From NCBI GenBank assembly GCA_027704905.1, contig CM051002.1, forward strand, positions 12,538,228-12,602,227: a stretch of 64,000 nucleotides of DNA. The letters are read 5' to 3'. This DNA is from Muraenolepis orangiensis (Eukaryota; Chordata; Actinopteri; Gadiformes; Muraenolepididae). The position numbers and the translations under genes are program-made. A model generated the notes under the pieces. It worked only from the letters and a program-made list of their open reading frames with translations. It did no database searches and was not told the DNA's origin. Below are positions 1-10,252 of this stretch, in pieces (the first letter of the stretch is position 1; every line of letters starts with the position of its first letter).

Positions 1-46
1 GACCCGATCTGCCCCGAGAGCTCTTCCGGGTCTTCCTATTTTGACT
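1..46 (+). other. parp3: 5' non-coding exon of PARP3-like copy A (partial at window edge)
   Basis: The first 46 bases end in a consensus splice donor, GTAAGT at 47. The same exon and donor occur on the minus strand at about 41040-41100 (copy D) and 56694-56755 (copy C), each about 0.55 kb upstream of a PARP3-like first coding exon. No ATG-initiated frame is visible, so I infer a 5' UTR exon. It probably extends left of the window. In copy A the following intron has been swollen to 6 kb by hAT insertions. Confidence 0.55.
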
Positions 47-859
47 GTAAGTATTCTAGGCACTAGTGATGGGAATTCCGGCTCTTTTGAGTGAGCCGGC
101 TCATTTGGCTCGGCTCACCAAGAAGAGCCGGCTCTTTCGGCTCCCAAGCGGCTCTTCTATTTTACCACATATACCTTTATAATTCAATCAAATTTAGCCA
201 ATTAGTCAAAGTTTATTTGGACTAATAATTTATATGTGTACACATATATCACGTAAATTATTCAATACATCCTTTGTACTGAAGTATTCAATTTTAATAT
301 AAATGATTTGCTGTGGCCAATTGTTTTCATTGCATTTACAAACCCTTGTAACTCTGATAGCCCCCAATGAATGCACTGACTTGCTTGTAGAACCACGCTA
401 CACAAAGCAGATAGCAACACCTATAACAACTTAAGCAAAGACATTTCAAAAAAGGACAGCTACTGCATTTTTGTATATTTGACATATTTATTTAAACAAA
501 AAGCCCTAACAAAACAGCAGGGCTCTATTTCAGTATAAACTATAGAACAAAAGACAGCAACAGCTGACATATATTCTGTTGTTTTATTTAAACCATTTTT
601 ACTCTGTAGAACTTTGAGTTTTGCCCACGCAAATTAAAAGTGCATTATAAATATAATTTATTATTATTATTATTATTATTACATAAAATCTTAAAAAATA
701 AAAATAATCATAAATAAATAACATAATGAAAATAAATATATTGCAATGCTCAAAACAGCAGCAAATAACAGTCTCTATCATAAAAAAAACATAATAAAAA
801 TAAATGTATTGTAATGTGCAAAACAGCAGTATAAAACAGTCTCTAATGAACTTACCACG

Positions 860-1150
860 TCAACTATCAAACTGTAATAGAGGGGTTGATCCGGTTTTAG
901 AAAATATCCTTTCTGAGGGGACTGATGTGGCTACAATGCACAGTCGCCGTGCCATGACCTTCACAAGTCGTGGGTACACTGAAGGCTTGGACTCCCACCA
1001 GCTCAGCGGGTCTGCGGTTCTTGGGATAAGAGGCTCCTCCAGATAGGACCTTACTTCCAGCATAGCATCTGCTGAGGGATTCCTTCTTGCAATGTCTTCT
1101 GTTGCTCTTGCATCAGAGAGCCTCCCAACAGCAGACATTTGTGGCTCCAC
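860..1150 (-). pseudogene. hAT transposase C-terminal dimerisation fragment
   Basis: A 96-codon minus-strand frame contains DPLSWWESKPSVYPRL and then ATSVPSERIFSKTG, the hallmark of the hATC dimerisation domain in ZBED-like hAT transposases. The domain normally packs against the RNase H-like core to form the oligomer. Here it is cut off from the core by about 650 bp of degraded sequence, so it is a relic. The family assignment is strong; loss of function is inferred from the stops upstream. Confidence 0.85.
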
Positions 1151-1808
1151 TTCTGGTGCCTTTGCTCCCTCTTCTCCCTCTTGGCCTCCTGGTGGTTGAG
1201 CTGGCTGGCTGCTGAGGTCGCATCGAGCTGCTGCTGCTGCTGTTACTCTCTGAAGAGCCTCATCAACAGCGCAGTTATCATTAAAGGCCAGCCTTTTGAA
1301 CCTTGGATCGAGTAGTCGATTCTGAGAGGACAGTGTTGTATTCCATTCTGTGGAACCTTCTGTCCATCGACATTGAGAGAGCAGTCACCAACTCTGTCAC
1401 TTTCCTCTTGGTCACTTGTGTCTGGTTGTAGGCTATGATTTTCTGCAGACCCCTGCAGAGGAGTAGCATTTGGAGGATGTCACATAGCTGAAAAAAGAGA
1501 AAACAGTAACCCAGAAAATGATGCTTTGTTTTATTATGTGGTATATGGACAAAGTTTATTCTTGTTTAATATTACTGACATTCACATTTAAAATGTTCCT
1601 TAATATGTTATTATATAATAATAAATAATATAATAACAACTGTCAAATGTACCTCTCTGAGCTGATTTCCACAGTGACCTGCTCAAAGGGTTCCTAAACC
1701 CGTGCAGGTCTCCTGTAGAGCCCCCCATTCTTCTTGATCCAGAGCATCAATATGTGCATTGATAAGGGCCAGGGTAGAGATGATTGCATCCTTTGACTCC
1801 AGAACCCG

Positions 1809-2117
1809 TTACAGCATGTACAATGTAGAATTCCACCTTGTGGCAGTCTTGCTTGAGCAAGGCATATCCATTTGGCACTGAGTAGACTTCAACTTCTCTG
1901 TTGCTCTTGTGCTCTTATGGAAGAATTCTACCATCCCCTTCACTTTGTCAAGAGTGGTCTTCATGACCTTCAGGGCATCTCTTACCATCAGGTGGATGGT
2001 ATGCACGAGACATGGGTGGTGGGTCCATTTCAAGAGTTGAATGGCTTTAGTTATGTTAGCTGCATTGTCACTAACACAGCAAGCCACTTTATTTTCAATG
2101 TCCCACTCTTTTGTCAC
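1809..2117 (-). pseudogene. hAT transposase core fragment
   Basis: This frame reads KEWDIENKVACCVSDNAANI, then HHPCLVHTIHLMV, the part of the hAT catalytic core around the second acidic residue (SDNAAN) and the C-x-H motif. Compared with unit 2 (2665-3360) it has lost about 370 bp just upstream, between the CACTCTG and TCTAGCTGG sequences, which removes the first catalytic segment. It is therefore an internally deleted copy. Confidence 0.82.
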
Positions 2118-2160
2118 TCTGTCTAGCTGGGGTCATTCATTGCCTTTGATATGAATTGGC

Positions 2161-2466
2161 TTATTGAGGTCTGTGTAGCTGTTGGCTTTTGGGTACCTGA
2201 TGCATGGGGGGGTAGATCCTGTAGCTGCAGCAACAACAGGTGGAGTAGACCACAGGCAGAAGCAGGCAGTCTGCCTTTTTTCCTTCCAACTGAACTGTTG
2301 GATGCACAGTCCTCAAGTGCCTGTGGAGGTTGTTTGTGGACCCTGCTCTATATGAGAGCTTCAGGTTGCAAATTCTGCATTCTGCCTTTGTGTTTGCACA
2401 ATTGTTAAAATGCAGCCTAATGCTGCTTATTTTCCTACTTTCACTCATCTTATTTGCGCGACGCAA
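2161..2466 (-). pseudogene. BED zinc-finger exon of hAT unit 1
   Basis: A minus-strand frame starts with MSESRK (M at residue 7 of the longest frame) and contains the BED pattern C-x2-C (CRIC) followed by LHRHLRTVH. BED fingers are the DNA-binding N-termini of hAT transposases and ZBED proteins. A near-identical second copy lies at 5652-5875 and inverted copies at 30749 and 34152. The frame runs into stops before the core region, so it cannot make a whole transposase. Confidence 0.8.
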
Positions 2467-2664
2467 ACTGACACTTCCCCGTGTGTTCTCCTCTCCCTCG
2501 GTTCAGCAATCAGCACTGAGCACACGCCGCCCCTCCTCCTTATCTACCCTCACGTGATGCACAGCATGCGCGTGACATTCAGTCACTGCATGGACGCGGA
2601 GCATAAATAACGGCTCGTTCGCGGGTGCGGGGACGACCAGTTCAACATGCACTTGAGATCCTCA

Positions 2665-3562
2665 TTATAGTTTAGTTAAATACTTGTTGCGTGTGTTGAA
2701 ACGTTGACACTTCAGCTCAGGCATATCCATTTGGCGCTGAATAGACTTCAACTTCTCTGTTGCTCTTGTGCTCTTATGGAAGAATTCTACCATCCCCTTC
2801 ACTTTGTCAAGAGTGGTCTTCATGACCTTCAGGGCATCACTTACCATCAGGTGGATGGTATGCACGAGACATGGGTGGTGGGTCCATTTCAAGAGTTGAA
2901 TGGCTTTGGTTATGTTAGCTGCATTGTCACTAACACAGCAAGCCACTTTATTTTCAATGTCCCACTCTTTTGTCACTCTGAGCAGTTCCTCTGGCAAGTT
3001 TTCTGAAGTGTGTCTGTCGCTAAACTCAAAACAGTCCAGAAGACAGGCCACCGTTTTATAATTTTCTATAAAGTGACATGTAACAGACATGAAAGAGGTG
3101 GTGGTTCTTGATGTCCAGCAATCAGTGGTAAGGCAAACTGCAGTAGCTTCCTTAACCCTGGCCTGCAGTGAAGCACGTTCTCTATCATACAGGATGATTT
3201 TTTGAGAGAGAATGTTCCTGCTTGGAGGAACATACATTGGATTGAGAGCCTGTGTGAAGCTTCGGAATCCCTTGTCCTCCACAATGGAAAATGGTTGGAA
3301 ATCACTTGCAATCATTTTGGCCAATTCTTCATCCACTATGTTCTGTCTAGCTGGGGTCATTCATTGCCTTTGATATGAATTGGCTTATTGAGGTCTGTGT
3401 AGCTGTTGGCTTTTGGGTACCTGATGCATGAGGGGTAGATCCTGTAGCTGCAGCAACAACAGGTGGAGTAGACCAGCGGTTCTCAAACTGTGGTCCGCGG
3501 ACCACTGGTGGTCCGCGGAGGTACTGCAGGTGGTCCGTGGAAAAAAGCTGAATAAAATCCAC
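2665..3562 (-). pseudogene. hAT transposase core, unit 2
   Basis: The 231-codon frame at 2665-3360 carries the hAT core: an N-terminal stretch with QNIVDEELAKMI, then TTDCWTSRT (first catalytic Asp region), then CCVSDNAANITKA and HTIHLMV. The linker at 3347-3562 (QPTPVVAA-like region through SQFISKAMNDPS) overlaps in another frame, so at least one frameshift separates linker and core. The 3' end stops at 2700, joined to duplicated host sequence, and the dimerisation domain is missing. This is a better-preserved copy of the gene in unit 1. Confidence 0.8.
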
Positions 3563-3954
3563 TTTTTACTATCAAGGATTTTCTGAGACCACCTCATATG
3601 TGACTTGCTCCATCGAATATATTTGAATAGTAATACATATAAAATCATTGCCAGTGTTATCAGTTGCAAGTGTGTATTTGTTGTAAAAATTACGAAAACA
3701 GTGTGTGAGTGAAAGATGAAAACAAACTCTCACGGACCCTGCCCAGTGGCGTTGCGCAATATTTCGGGGCTCCCCCGCAGGTCGGACCATGGGGCCACGC
3801 CCCCTCCCCTAAATCAATAAGAGTGACATGGGATAGACATCGCGGCCACTTTTTTTAAATGTTAATTTTTTCAGGCATCTTTTGTAAACAGTATAGGTCA
3901 GTAGGAACTCATGCGTAAACTGTTGTACGGTGTTGTCGATCGTGAAGTCCAACG

Positions 3955-4495
3955 GGGGGGGGGAAGGTTGTCGCAATCGTGAAGTCCAACGGGGGGGGGG
4001 GGGAGGGTTGTCGCAATCGTGAAGTCCAACGGGGGGGGGTTGTCGCAATCGTGAAGTCCAACGGGGGGGGGGGGGAGGGTTGTCGCAATCGTGAAGTCCA
4101 ACGGGGGGGGGAGGGTTGTCGCAATCGTGAAGTCCAACGGGGGGGGGGGGGAGGGTTGTCGCAATCGTGAAGTCCAACGGGGGGGGTTGTCGCAATCGTG
4201 AAGTCCAACGGGGGGGGGGGAGGGTTGTCGCAATCGTGAAGTCCAACGGGGGGGGGGGGAGGGTTGTCGCAATCGTGAAGTCCAACGGGGGGGGGAGGGT
4301 TGTCGCAATCGTGAAGTCCAACGGGGGGGGGGGGGGTTGTCGCAATCGTGAAGTCTAACGGGGGGGGGGGGGGGGGGGGGTTGTCGCAATCGTGAAGTCC
4401 AACGGGGGGGGAGGGTTGTCGCAATCGTGAAGTCCAACGGGGGGGGGGGGGGGAGGGTTGTCGCAATCGTGAAGTCCAAGGGGGGGGGGGTCAGG
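3955..4495 (+). repeat. G-rich minisatellite, unit GTCGCAATCGTGAAGTCCAAC plus G-run
   Basis: About fifteen tandem units share a constant core (GTCGCAATCGTG then AAGTCCAAC) followed by 7 to 20 G with an optional A and a GGGTT joint. Unit length therefore varies from about 28 to 42 bp. Long G runs at regular spacing make quadruplex formation likely. On the other strand it translates into meaningless proline-rich frames. The same core, with CGCGATCG in place of CGCAATCG, recurs at 13430-13499 and 23038-23220. Confidence 0.92.
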
Positions 4496-4757
4496 GCGCC
4501 CTCTGCGCCCTGTTCCCGTTACGAAATCTAAGAGGATAGCCTACAGTGGGGGTGGGGGCCTCCTAAGCTCCGGGGCTCCCCCGCAACGCGGGGGCTGCAG
4601 GGGCCTCCGCTACGCCACTGACCCTGCCGTGTTACTTATGATTAATATAGGCCTTACATTCATAATTTCAGCCGGAGGGAGGGGGGGCTGCGCTGCGGAA
4701 GAGCAGAGTGCAAGTGAGAGCTCTCATTTTCCCACGTGTGCGTGCAACACCACAAAC

Positions 4758-5340
4758 ATGGATCGGTGGCTAGCATCAGGTGGTCTGAAGAGAAAAGATG
4801 TTAACGTTAATGAAGATCATGAGAGTGAGTCGGAGGCATCTACAAGACAGATTCCGCGGAAAAAAAACAAAGAAAGTGAAGATTAAGCGAAAATACAATG
4901 TGAAATACTTAGAACTGGGATTTACAAACACAGGCACCGAAGATGAGCCTTTGCCATTATGCGTTCTGTGCTACAAGACACTGGCTAACGAGAGCCTAAA
5001 ACCAGCTAATCTTCGCCGTCACCTTGAGACAAAGCATGGAGAGTTGAAGTCCAAGCCAGTTGAGTTTTTTAAAAACAAGCTCCAAGAATTTCACAGTAGC
5101 AAGAACATCATGGAATCCACATCTACAGGTAGCAACAATGCTAAAGCAGTGGAAGTCTCATACAGATTGTCAAGAATTATCGCAAAAAATGGGAATGCGC
5201 ATACATCGATACCTCGGTATGCGGCATGCAAGCAAATGGACTTGATTCCATTGTCAGACAGCACCGTACAGCGCAGAATTGAGGAAATGGTTGTGAAATC
5301 GGATGTTGAAAGAGCTGAAGCTGCAGTTCATGTTCACTGA
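4758..5340 (+). pseudogene. Buster/ZBED5-like hAT transposase N-terminal remnant
   Basis: Translation from ATG at 4758 gives MDRWLASGGLKRKD, the start typical of Buster-type (ZBED5/SCAND3-related) transposases. A frameshift near 4870 moves the reading to another frame, with KRKYNVKYLELGFT, a C-x2-C (CVLC) finger, LRRHLETKHGEL and KPVEFFKNKL, and stops at 5340. The catalytic core and dimerisation domains are absent, so this is an N-terminal relic of about 190 of the usual 600 or more residues. Confidence 0.8.
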
Positions 5341-5651
5341 TGCAGCTGTTATGTTCTATGAGTGGATGCAGATTTGAATATATGGTCAAGGACCAAAAGA
5401 AAAAAAGAAGTTGTCCGCCGTCCTCTTTGAGAAACAGACACAACGCAGACAGACACCGGTCACACGTGCAACAAAAGTATCAGATAGGCTTCAATTTACT
5501 TTTGATTGTCTATAATTAACTATAAAAAAATATCTGCGTTTTAACACTACGTTTATATGTACTTATTTTTACGGTTTGCATATGAGGTGGTCCGCGAAAA
5601 TCCTTGATGATAAATAGTGGTCCGCAGAAACAAAAAGTTTGAGAACCCCTG

Positions 5652-5875
5652 GAGTAGACCACAGGCAGAAGCAGGCAGTCTGCCTTTTTTCCTTCCAACT
5701 GAACTGTTGGATGCACAGTCCTCAAGTGCCTGTGGAGGTTGTTTGTGGACCCTGCTCTATATGAGAGCTTCAGGTTGCAAATTCTGCATTCTGCCTTTGT
5801 GTTTGCACAATTGTTAAAATGCAGCCTAATGCTGCTTCTTTTCCTACTTTCACTCATCTTATTTGCGCGACGCAA
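5652..5875 (-). pseudogene. BED zinc-finger exon of hAT unit 2
   Basis: This duplicate of the BED exon at 2161-2466 has a few substitutions (KRSS instead of KISS). It begins at 5875 and is interrupted at the GAGTAGAC target site by the Buster element. The 470-bp block 5652-6122 matches 2250-2717, including the host 5' flank of the PARP3-like gene, so the two hAT units arose by a duplication that included host DNA. Confidence 0.8.
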
Positions 5876-6137
5876 ACTGACACTTCCCCGTGTGTTCTCC
5901 TCTCCCTCGGTTCAGCAACCAGCACTGAGCACACGCCGCCCCTCCTCCTTATCTACCCTCACGTGATGCACAGCATGCGCGTGACATTCAGTCACTGCAT
6001 GTACGCGGAGCATAAATAACGGCTCGTTCGCGGGTGCGGGGACGACCAGTTCAACATGCACTTGAGATCCTCATTATAGTTTAGTTAAATACTTGTTGCG
6101 TGTGTTGAAACGTTGACACTTCATAGATCAAGGGATC

Positions 6138-6206
6138 ATGGCGTCACCTGGACCAGACGACACATTGACAAGGAAGTTGGAGCAAATTAAGATTACTGCT
6201 GCAGAG
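6138..6206 (+). CDS. parp3: copy A coding exon 1
   Basis: ATG at 6138 begins MASPGPDDTLTRKLE and ends ITAAE before the donor GTTAGT. A plausible acceptor, CATAG, lies 11 bases before the ATG and would join the upstream non-coding exon. The exon has 23 codons, against 62 in copy D (40312-40497), which keeps the basic PARP3 N-terminus. The middle of the exon has been deleted while the phase was kept. Confidence 0.65.
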
Positions 6207-6766
6207 GTTAGTGACATATACATATATCAGAACTCCCTTCCTCTACCGATAGTTTGCATATTTATTGTTTACATACCTGTATGATAGTCATGTACATTTT
6301 TACTGTACTTACCATATATACAGTTTATATTTATCTTCAACTGCTGATATAACTACACACCCCTGCTCACTACCTGCTGTATATACATTTATATATAATT
6401 ATCTGTTGATACAACTGCACACCCCTGCTCCCTACCTGTTTATACTTGTATATATATATACCTATAATTCTGCACACATCTCATACCTACTCTATAAGTT
6501 ATTTTATACCGTTTTTAGTAGTTATTTTAGTGGACCGTTTTTACATATTATTCAATAACTGTACATTATATATTACCATGCACTTTACTGCAACATTTGC
6601 ACTCTAGTTTAGATGCCAAATATTTTTGCTGTACTGTATTTGTGCTGTACACTGACAATGAATTAGAATCTAATCTAATCAAATCAAATATACATAAAAG
6701 CGTCTGCTAAATGACTGTAAGGTAATGTAATGTAATGTAATGTAATGTAATATACCAGTGTGTCAG

Positions 6767-7360
6767 CCTTATAGCTTTGTCACAGTTATCAGCACATGCA
6801 GTTAACCACCCCTTACAAATAAATTAGCTTCTAGACACCGATGCATATCCTAATTTCCACTCAGTTTAGGACCTTTACTCATTGTTTATGATGACTTGTT
6901 TGGTATCATCCTAAAGGATATATTCATAGCTTTCATCTGAGCTCAGTTATGAGTCTGTCTGTATACAACGACCCCTGTTTGGATTTCCATTTCGCACTCA
7001 CGTAAGTCGCTTTACACATTGTATTATTACTTCTGTAATTTACACACACGTAGTTGATTGTTCACACCTCATAGCATTATATTCATTGGAGCAATATCCA
7101 GATAAAGACGAGAGATAAATAAAGAGCCCCTGTGACCTCTATATTAATCAGACAGACTCCCAACTGAGATTAATCGAAAAATCGATGAATATATCCTTTA
7201 TGATGATACAAATAATACCAAACAAGTCATCATACACTAAAGGTCCTGAAAATGTACCTATAATAGGATATGCATCAGTGTCTAGAAGCCAAATTAGTGT
7301 AGGGGGTGGTTCACTTCATGTGCTGATAACTGTGACAAAGCTACCACTTACAAAAGGTAA
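6767..7360. repeat. fold-back repeat with arms of about 170-180 bp
   Basis: The stretch from GCTTTGTCACAGTTATCAGC near 6772 to about 6945 is repeated inverted at about 7190-7350, with about 240 bp between. The arms are roughly 85 percent alike by eye. A single arm also lies in the D remnant at about 39565-39745. The 115-codon open frame at 7185-7532 lies in the second arm, resembles no protein I know, and is probably chance. Confidence 0.75.
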
Positions 7361-7599
7361 TCATACCAAAATATCTATGGACGTGTACCAAAAAACTTCA
7401 AAAAATGTGATTAGAATTTGCCATCTTGAGTGGTACCGATATGTGAAATTGCGTATCAATGACAAACTGTTGAGGGCTGACTTCCTGATTTCAGAAGTCA
7501 CTAGCAGCTTGGTATATAAACAATACATCTGACATAAAACATATGGATAATATATTAGTCTTTATAAACCACTATTTCACACATGTATGTATATACACA

Positions 7600-9240
7600 A
7601 GTGCTGTGCAAAAGTATTTCCCTTCCCGATGAATTCTAGTTTAGCATACATGTCACACTTAAATGTCTCAGATCATCAAACTAATTTCGATTTTGGACAA
7701 AGATAAGAGTACAGTTTTTAAATGACGATTTCATTTATTGAAGGAACAAAGCTATGTGAAAAAGTAGTTGCCCCTCTTAGTTAAACAACCAACTAACCAA
7801 ATTTAATTTATAATTGGGCTCAATTTCACTAGACACACCCAGGCCTGATTTCTGCCAGCCCTGTTCAATCGAAATTCTCACTTAAATATAACTATAAATA
7901 CATCTTTAGTAGGCTAAACAGTCTAAAAAAAAACAGCACATGATGCTGCGATCTAAATAAATTGAACAACAGATGAGGAACAAAGTGATTGACATCTATC
8001 AGTCAGGAAAGGGTTACAAGGACATTTCAAAGCTCTGGGACTCCAGCGAACCATGATGAGACTAACAGAGAGAACATGGACCAGTGGTGAACCTTTCCAG
8101 GAGTGTCAGGCCTACAATAATTCCACCAAGAGCACATCAACGACTCATCCAGGAGGTGACTGTGGAGTGTGTGCGTGTGTGTGGTTGCTGGCTGGTTTAA
8201 GCAGCCTCACCAGCCAATCAGTCTAACTCAGGCCAGGCCTGATGGTGGAATAATGGACTGTGGAGTGTGTGTGGTTGGTGGCTGCTTAAACCAACCACAA
8301 AACACTCCACAGTGACAAAGTAACCTAGATTAACATCTAAAGAACTGCAGGCCTCACTTGCCTCAGTTAAGGTCAGTGTTCATGACTCTAAGATAAGAAA
8401 GAGACTGGGCAAAAAATGGCATCCATGGCTTGATCTGGCATAAAGCTAGCACAGCCTTCCACATCAAGAACATCATACCAACAGCGAAACGTGGAGGTGG
8501 TAGTGTGTTGGGCTGCTTTGCTGCTCCAGGACCTGAACAACTTGCCATAATTGTTGGAACCATGAATTACAGCCAATGCACTGTTCTGCACTGTATTCAT
8601 GAGGTTGCTGCACTACTGGCACTTTAAAATGCTTTTTCAGTCACTTTATTGTTCTTTTTATAGTGTACAGTATGTTTATAGTATAGTGTTTTAGAAATGT
8701 CATACTGCAGGAGGGAATGGGGAGTAAGCATTCCATTGCATATGGCAAATACAAATCTTGAATCTTGAGCAAGTCCACCCCTCAATGTCTCAAATGGAAC
8801 AAAATCAAGGTTTTGGAGTGGCCTCGTCAAAGTCCTGCCTGTTGTGGCATGACCTTAAACAGGCAGTCATGCTCCAAACCCTCTAATGGGGCTGAATTAA
8901 AACAATTCTGCAAAGTAGAATGGGGCCAACCTTCCTCCACAGCGGTGTAAAAGACTCCATGCCAGATCTAGCAAGTGTTGGCTTGCAGTGATGGCGGCCA
9001 AGGGTGCACAACCAGTTATAAGGTTTAGGGGGCGATTACCTTTTCACATGGGTGTTTACAGTAACATTGTATCTTGGAAAAATGATCATTTAAAAACTAC
9101 ATTTTGTGTATATTCACATTGTCTTTATCTTATGTTAAAGTATTTATTATCTGAAACTTTTAAATGTGACAAATAAAAGCAAAAATAGAAGTCAGGAAGG
9201 GGGGCAAATACAAATGATGTCCTCCATTTCAATCTTCTCC
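7600..9240 (+). mobile_element. degenerate Tc1/mariner element
   Basis: The ends are similar inverted repeats of about 100 bp (GTATTTCCCTTCC at 7612 against the complement of the 9120-9210 region). A relic transposase starts near 7941 with MMLRSK, includes RNKVIDIYQSGKGYKDISK (helix-turn-helix start), then near 8455 FHIKNIIPTAKRGGGSVLGCFAA (catalytic-core region), and near 8830 a WHDLKQ-like end. Stops and frameshifts run throughout. Two insertions are visible: a MITE at 8158-8325 and a LINE-tail-like piece ending TTGAATCTTGA near 8765. It lies in intron 1 of copy A. Confidence 0.85.
8158..8325. mobile_element. short MITE inside the Tc1 element
   Basis: The ends are inverted: ACTGTGGAGTGTGTG at 8158 and the complement ACACTCCACAGT at about 8325, with GGTTTAAGCAGCC and GGCTGCTTAAACC inside. 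A related hairpin element is found at 10057-10212 and at 54710-54870. Confidence 0.7.
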
Positions 9241-9327
9241 TTTATCTGAATCCATTAAATGTTGTGTATTATAGATTTATATTATATATCATGTATTGTA
9301 TGTGTCCACTTAAATTTGTATGTACAG

Positions 9328-9450
9328 GTGTATGAGGACTACGAGTGCATGCTCCACCAGACAACAATGGACAACGTGAACAAGTTCTACGCCATTTATG
9401 TCATCAAAGAAGACGGATTCTACGATTTCTTGCGCATATCTGGTCGAGTG
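9328..9450 (+). CDS. parp3: copy A coding exon 2 (WGR domain)
   Basis: Acceptor TGTACAG and donor GTACGT bound 41 codons beginning VYEDYECMLHQT, then NKFYAIYVIKEDGFYDF, and ending SGRV. This is the first half of the PARP3 WGR domain, which recognises 5'-phosphorylated DNA ends. The name-giving Trp of W-G-R is Ser. Three residues present in copy C are missing after HQT. Copy B has one extra base here and is frameshifted. Confidence 0.8.
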
Positions 9451-10056
9451 GTACGTCTAATGTTAACATTGAGATGGTCCTGAAGAGTGAATTTGTATCT
9501 TGTATGTGGAGGTTTCAAAGTGTATCTTGAGATTATGATCGTAGTATTTAAAATAGTGCACAGGGCTCTACGATAACTGTTTTTCCAAAGAAATGCTCCT
9601 AAATGAGAGAAATGAAGCGCACACAAAGACATTTGGGAGCACAGTGCACAATGTTCAACTAACTCCAGTAGCAGGTGGGTAGTAACGCGTTACAGGTAAC
9701 GCACATGACTACTTTAGAATTCCTTTTCTAAAACTGCAGGTGAGGAAGAGGGGTAGGTGAAGAAGACAGGGGTAGAGAGCACAAATGTTCCAGACAGGTT
9801 TCAAGCTTGGTAGTCAGAACCCTTAATAGTAGTCGGTTTAAAGACTCTTCTTGCTAAGAAAATCATAAATCTCGAATCACGGCATGCACTATTGTACTTT
9901 ATCAATTAAAATGTTCTTTATCGACATTGTCACAAGCTATTAAAATGGCTGCTTGAGGCTCCTCCCGAAGACAAGGACATAGGGTGAATGAGGGATCTCG
10001 TTTATTTCAGAGTTTTAATTCATGGTGAACAGAGCAGTTGGTATCTGGTAGAGCTC

Positions 10057-10212
10057 TTTTTCTCGAGTGTGTGTGTTGGTGTCTGGTTTAACCCGTGGGC
10101 CTTGGTAAACAAGGACCCACAGGTGTGTAACCTCACCCACAATAGAGTAATGAGTCTGACTAAGGCCAGGTGAGGCTGCTTAAACCAGCCACCAACCACA
10201 CACTTCACAGTT
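10057..10212. mobile_element. MITE in intron 2 of copy A
   Basis: CGAGTGTGTGTGTTGG at the left and the complement of AACTGTGAAGTGTGTGG at the right form imperfect inverted ends around GGTTTAACCCGTGG and internal CCTTGGTAAACAAGG pairing. The same element sits at the same intron position in copy C (about 54710-54865), so it was present before A and C diverged. Confidence 0.65.
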
Positions 10213-10252
10213 AATGACATTGTTTTTTGTCAATCTCCAACATAAAATGGAG

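Larger units (their letters stand above)
64..2630 (-). mobile_element. degenerate hAT transposon, unit 1 (BED-type)
   Basis: The left end starts TAGTGATGGGAA, a typical hAT terminus, followed by GAGCCGGCTC-rich subterminal repeats. It sits inside the first intron of copy A, directly after CTAGGCAC, where copies C and D continue with host sequence. Three minus-strand protein fragments in the right order make up a hAT transposase: BED finger (2161-2466), core (1809-2117) and C-terminal dimerisation region (860-1150). Between 1150 and 1809 only stop-ridden remnants remain. 77-850 is AT-rich 3' UTR-like sequence with an ATT trinucleotide run near 660-680. No clean right terminus is seen because the element runs into duplicated host DNA near 2630. 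Confidence 0.75.
3474..5651 (+). mobile_element. Buster-like hAT element with 8-bp target-site duplication
   Basis: The ends are CAGCGGTTCTCAAACT and, inverted, CAGGGGTTCTCAAACT, flanked by a perfect 8-bp duplication GAGTAGAC at 3466-3473 and 5652-5659. It has split the BED exon region of hAT unit 2. The subterminal GGTCCGCGGACC palindromes are typical of this group. Inside are a 540-bp G-rich minisatellite (3955-4495), a second transposon-like end near 4495-4625, and a truncated transposase N-terminus (4758-5340). The 8-bp TSD proves transposition into hAT unit 2, so it is the younger of the two. Confidence 0.9.
6207..9327 (+). other. intron 1 of copy A, filled with repeats
   Basis: No host exon is seen. 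6260-6560 is low-complexity TA-rich sequence. 6590-6750 carries the fish repeat tail AAAAGCGTCTGCTAAATGA followed by TAATG repeats. 6767-7360 is a fold-back and 7600-9240 a Tc1 element. The same intron in copy C is only about 0.47 kb, so most of this was gained here or lost there. Confidence 0.6.

Noticed and set aside
3809..4479. Long proline-rich open frames on the minus strand
   Set aside because: They come from reading C-runs of the minisatellite in all frames, with no start context or conserved domain.
3955..4495. CRISPR-like regular direct repeats
   Set aside because: The spacers are just G-runs of varying length, and the setting is a eukaryotic transposon. It is a minisatellite.
7185..7532. 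115-codon frame conserved in both arms
   Set aside because: It lies in a fold-back repeat. Conservation simply reflects the duplicated arm, and there is no domain similarity.
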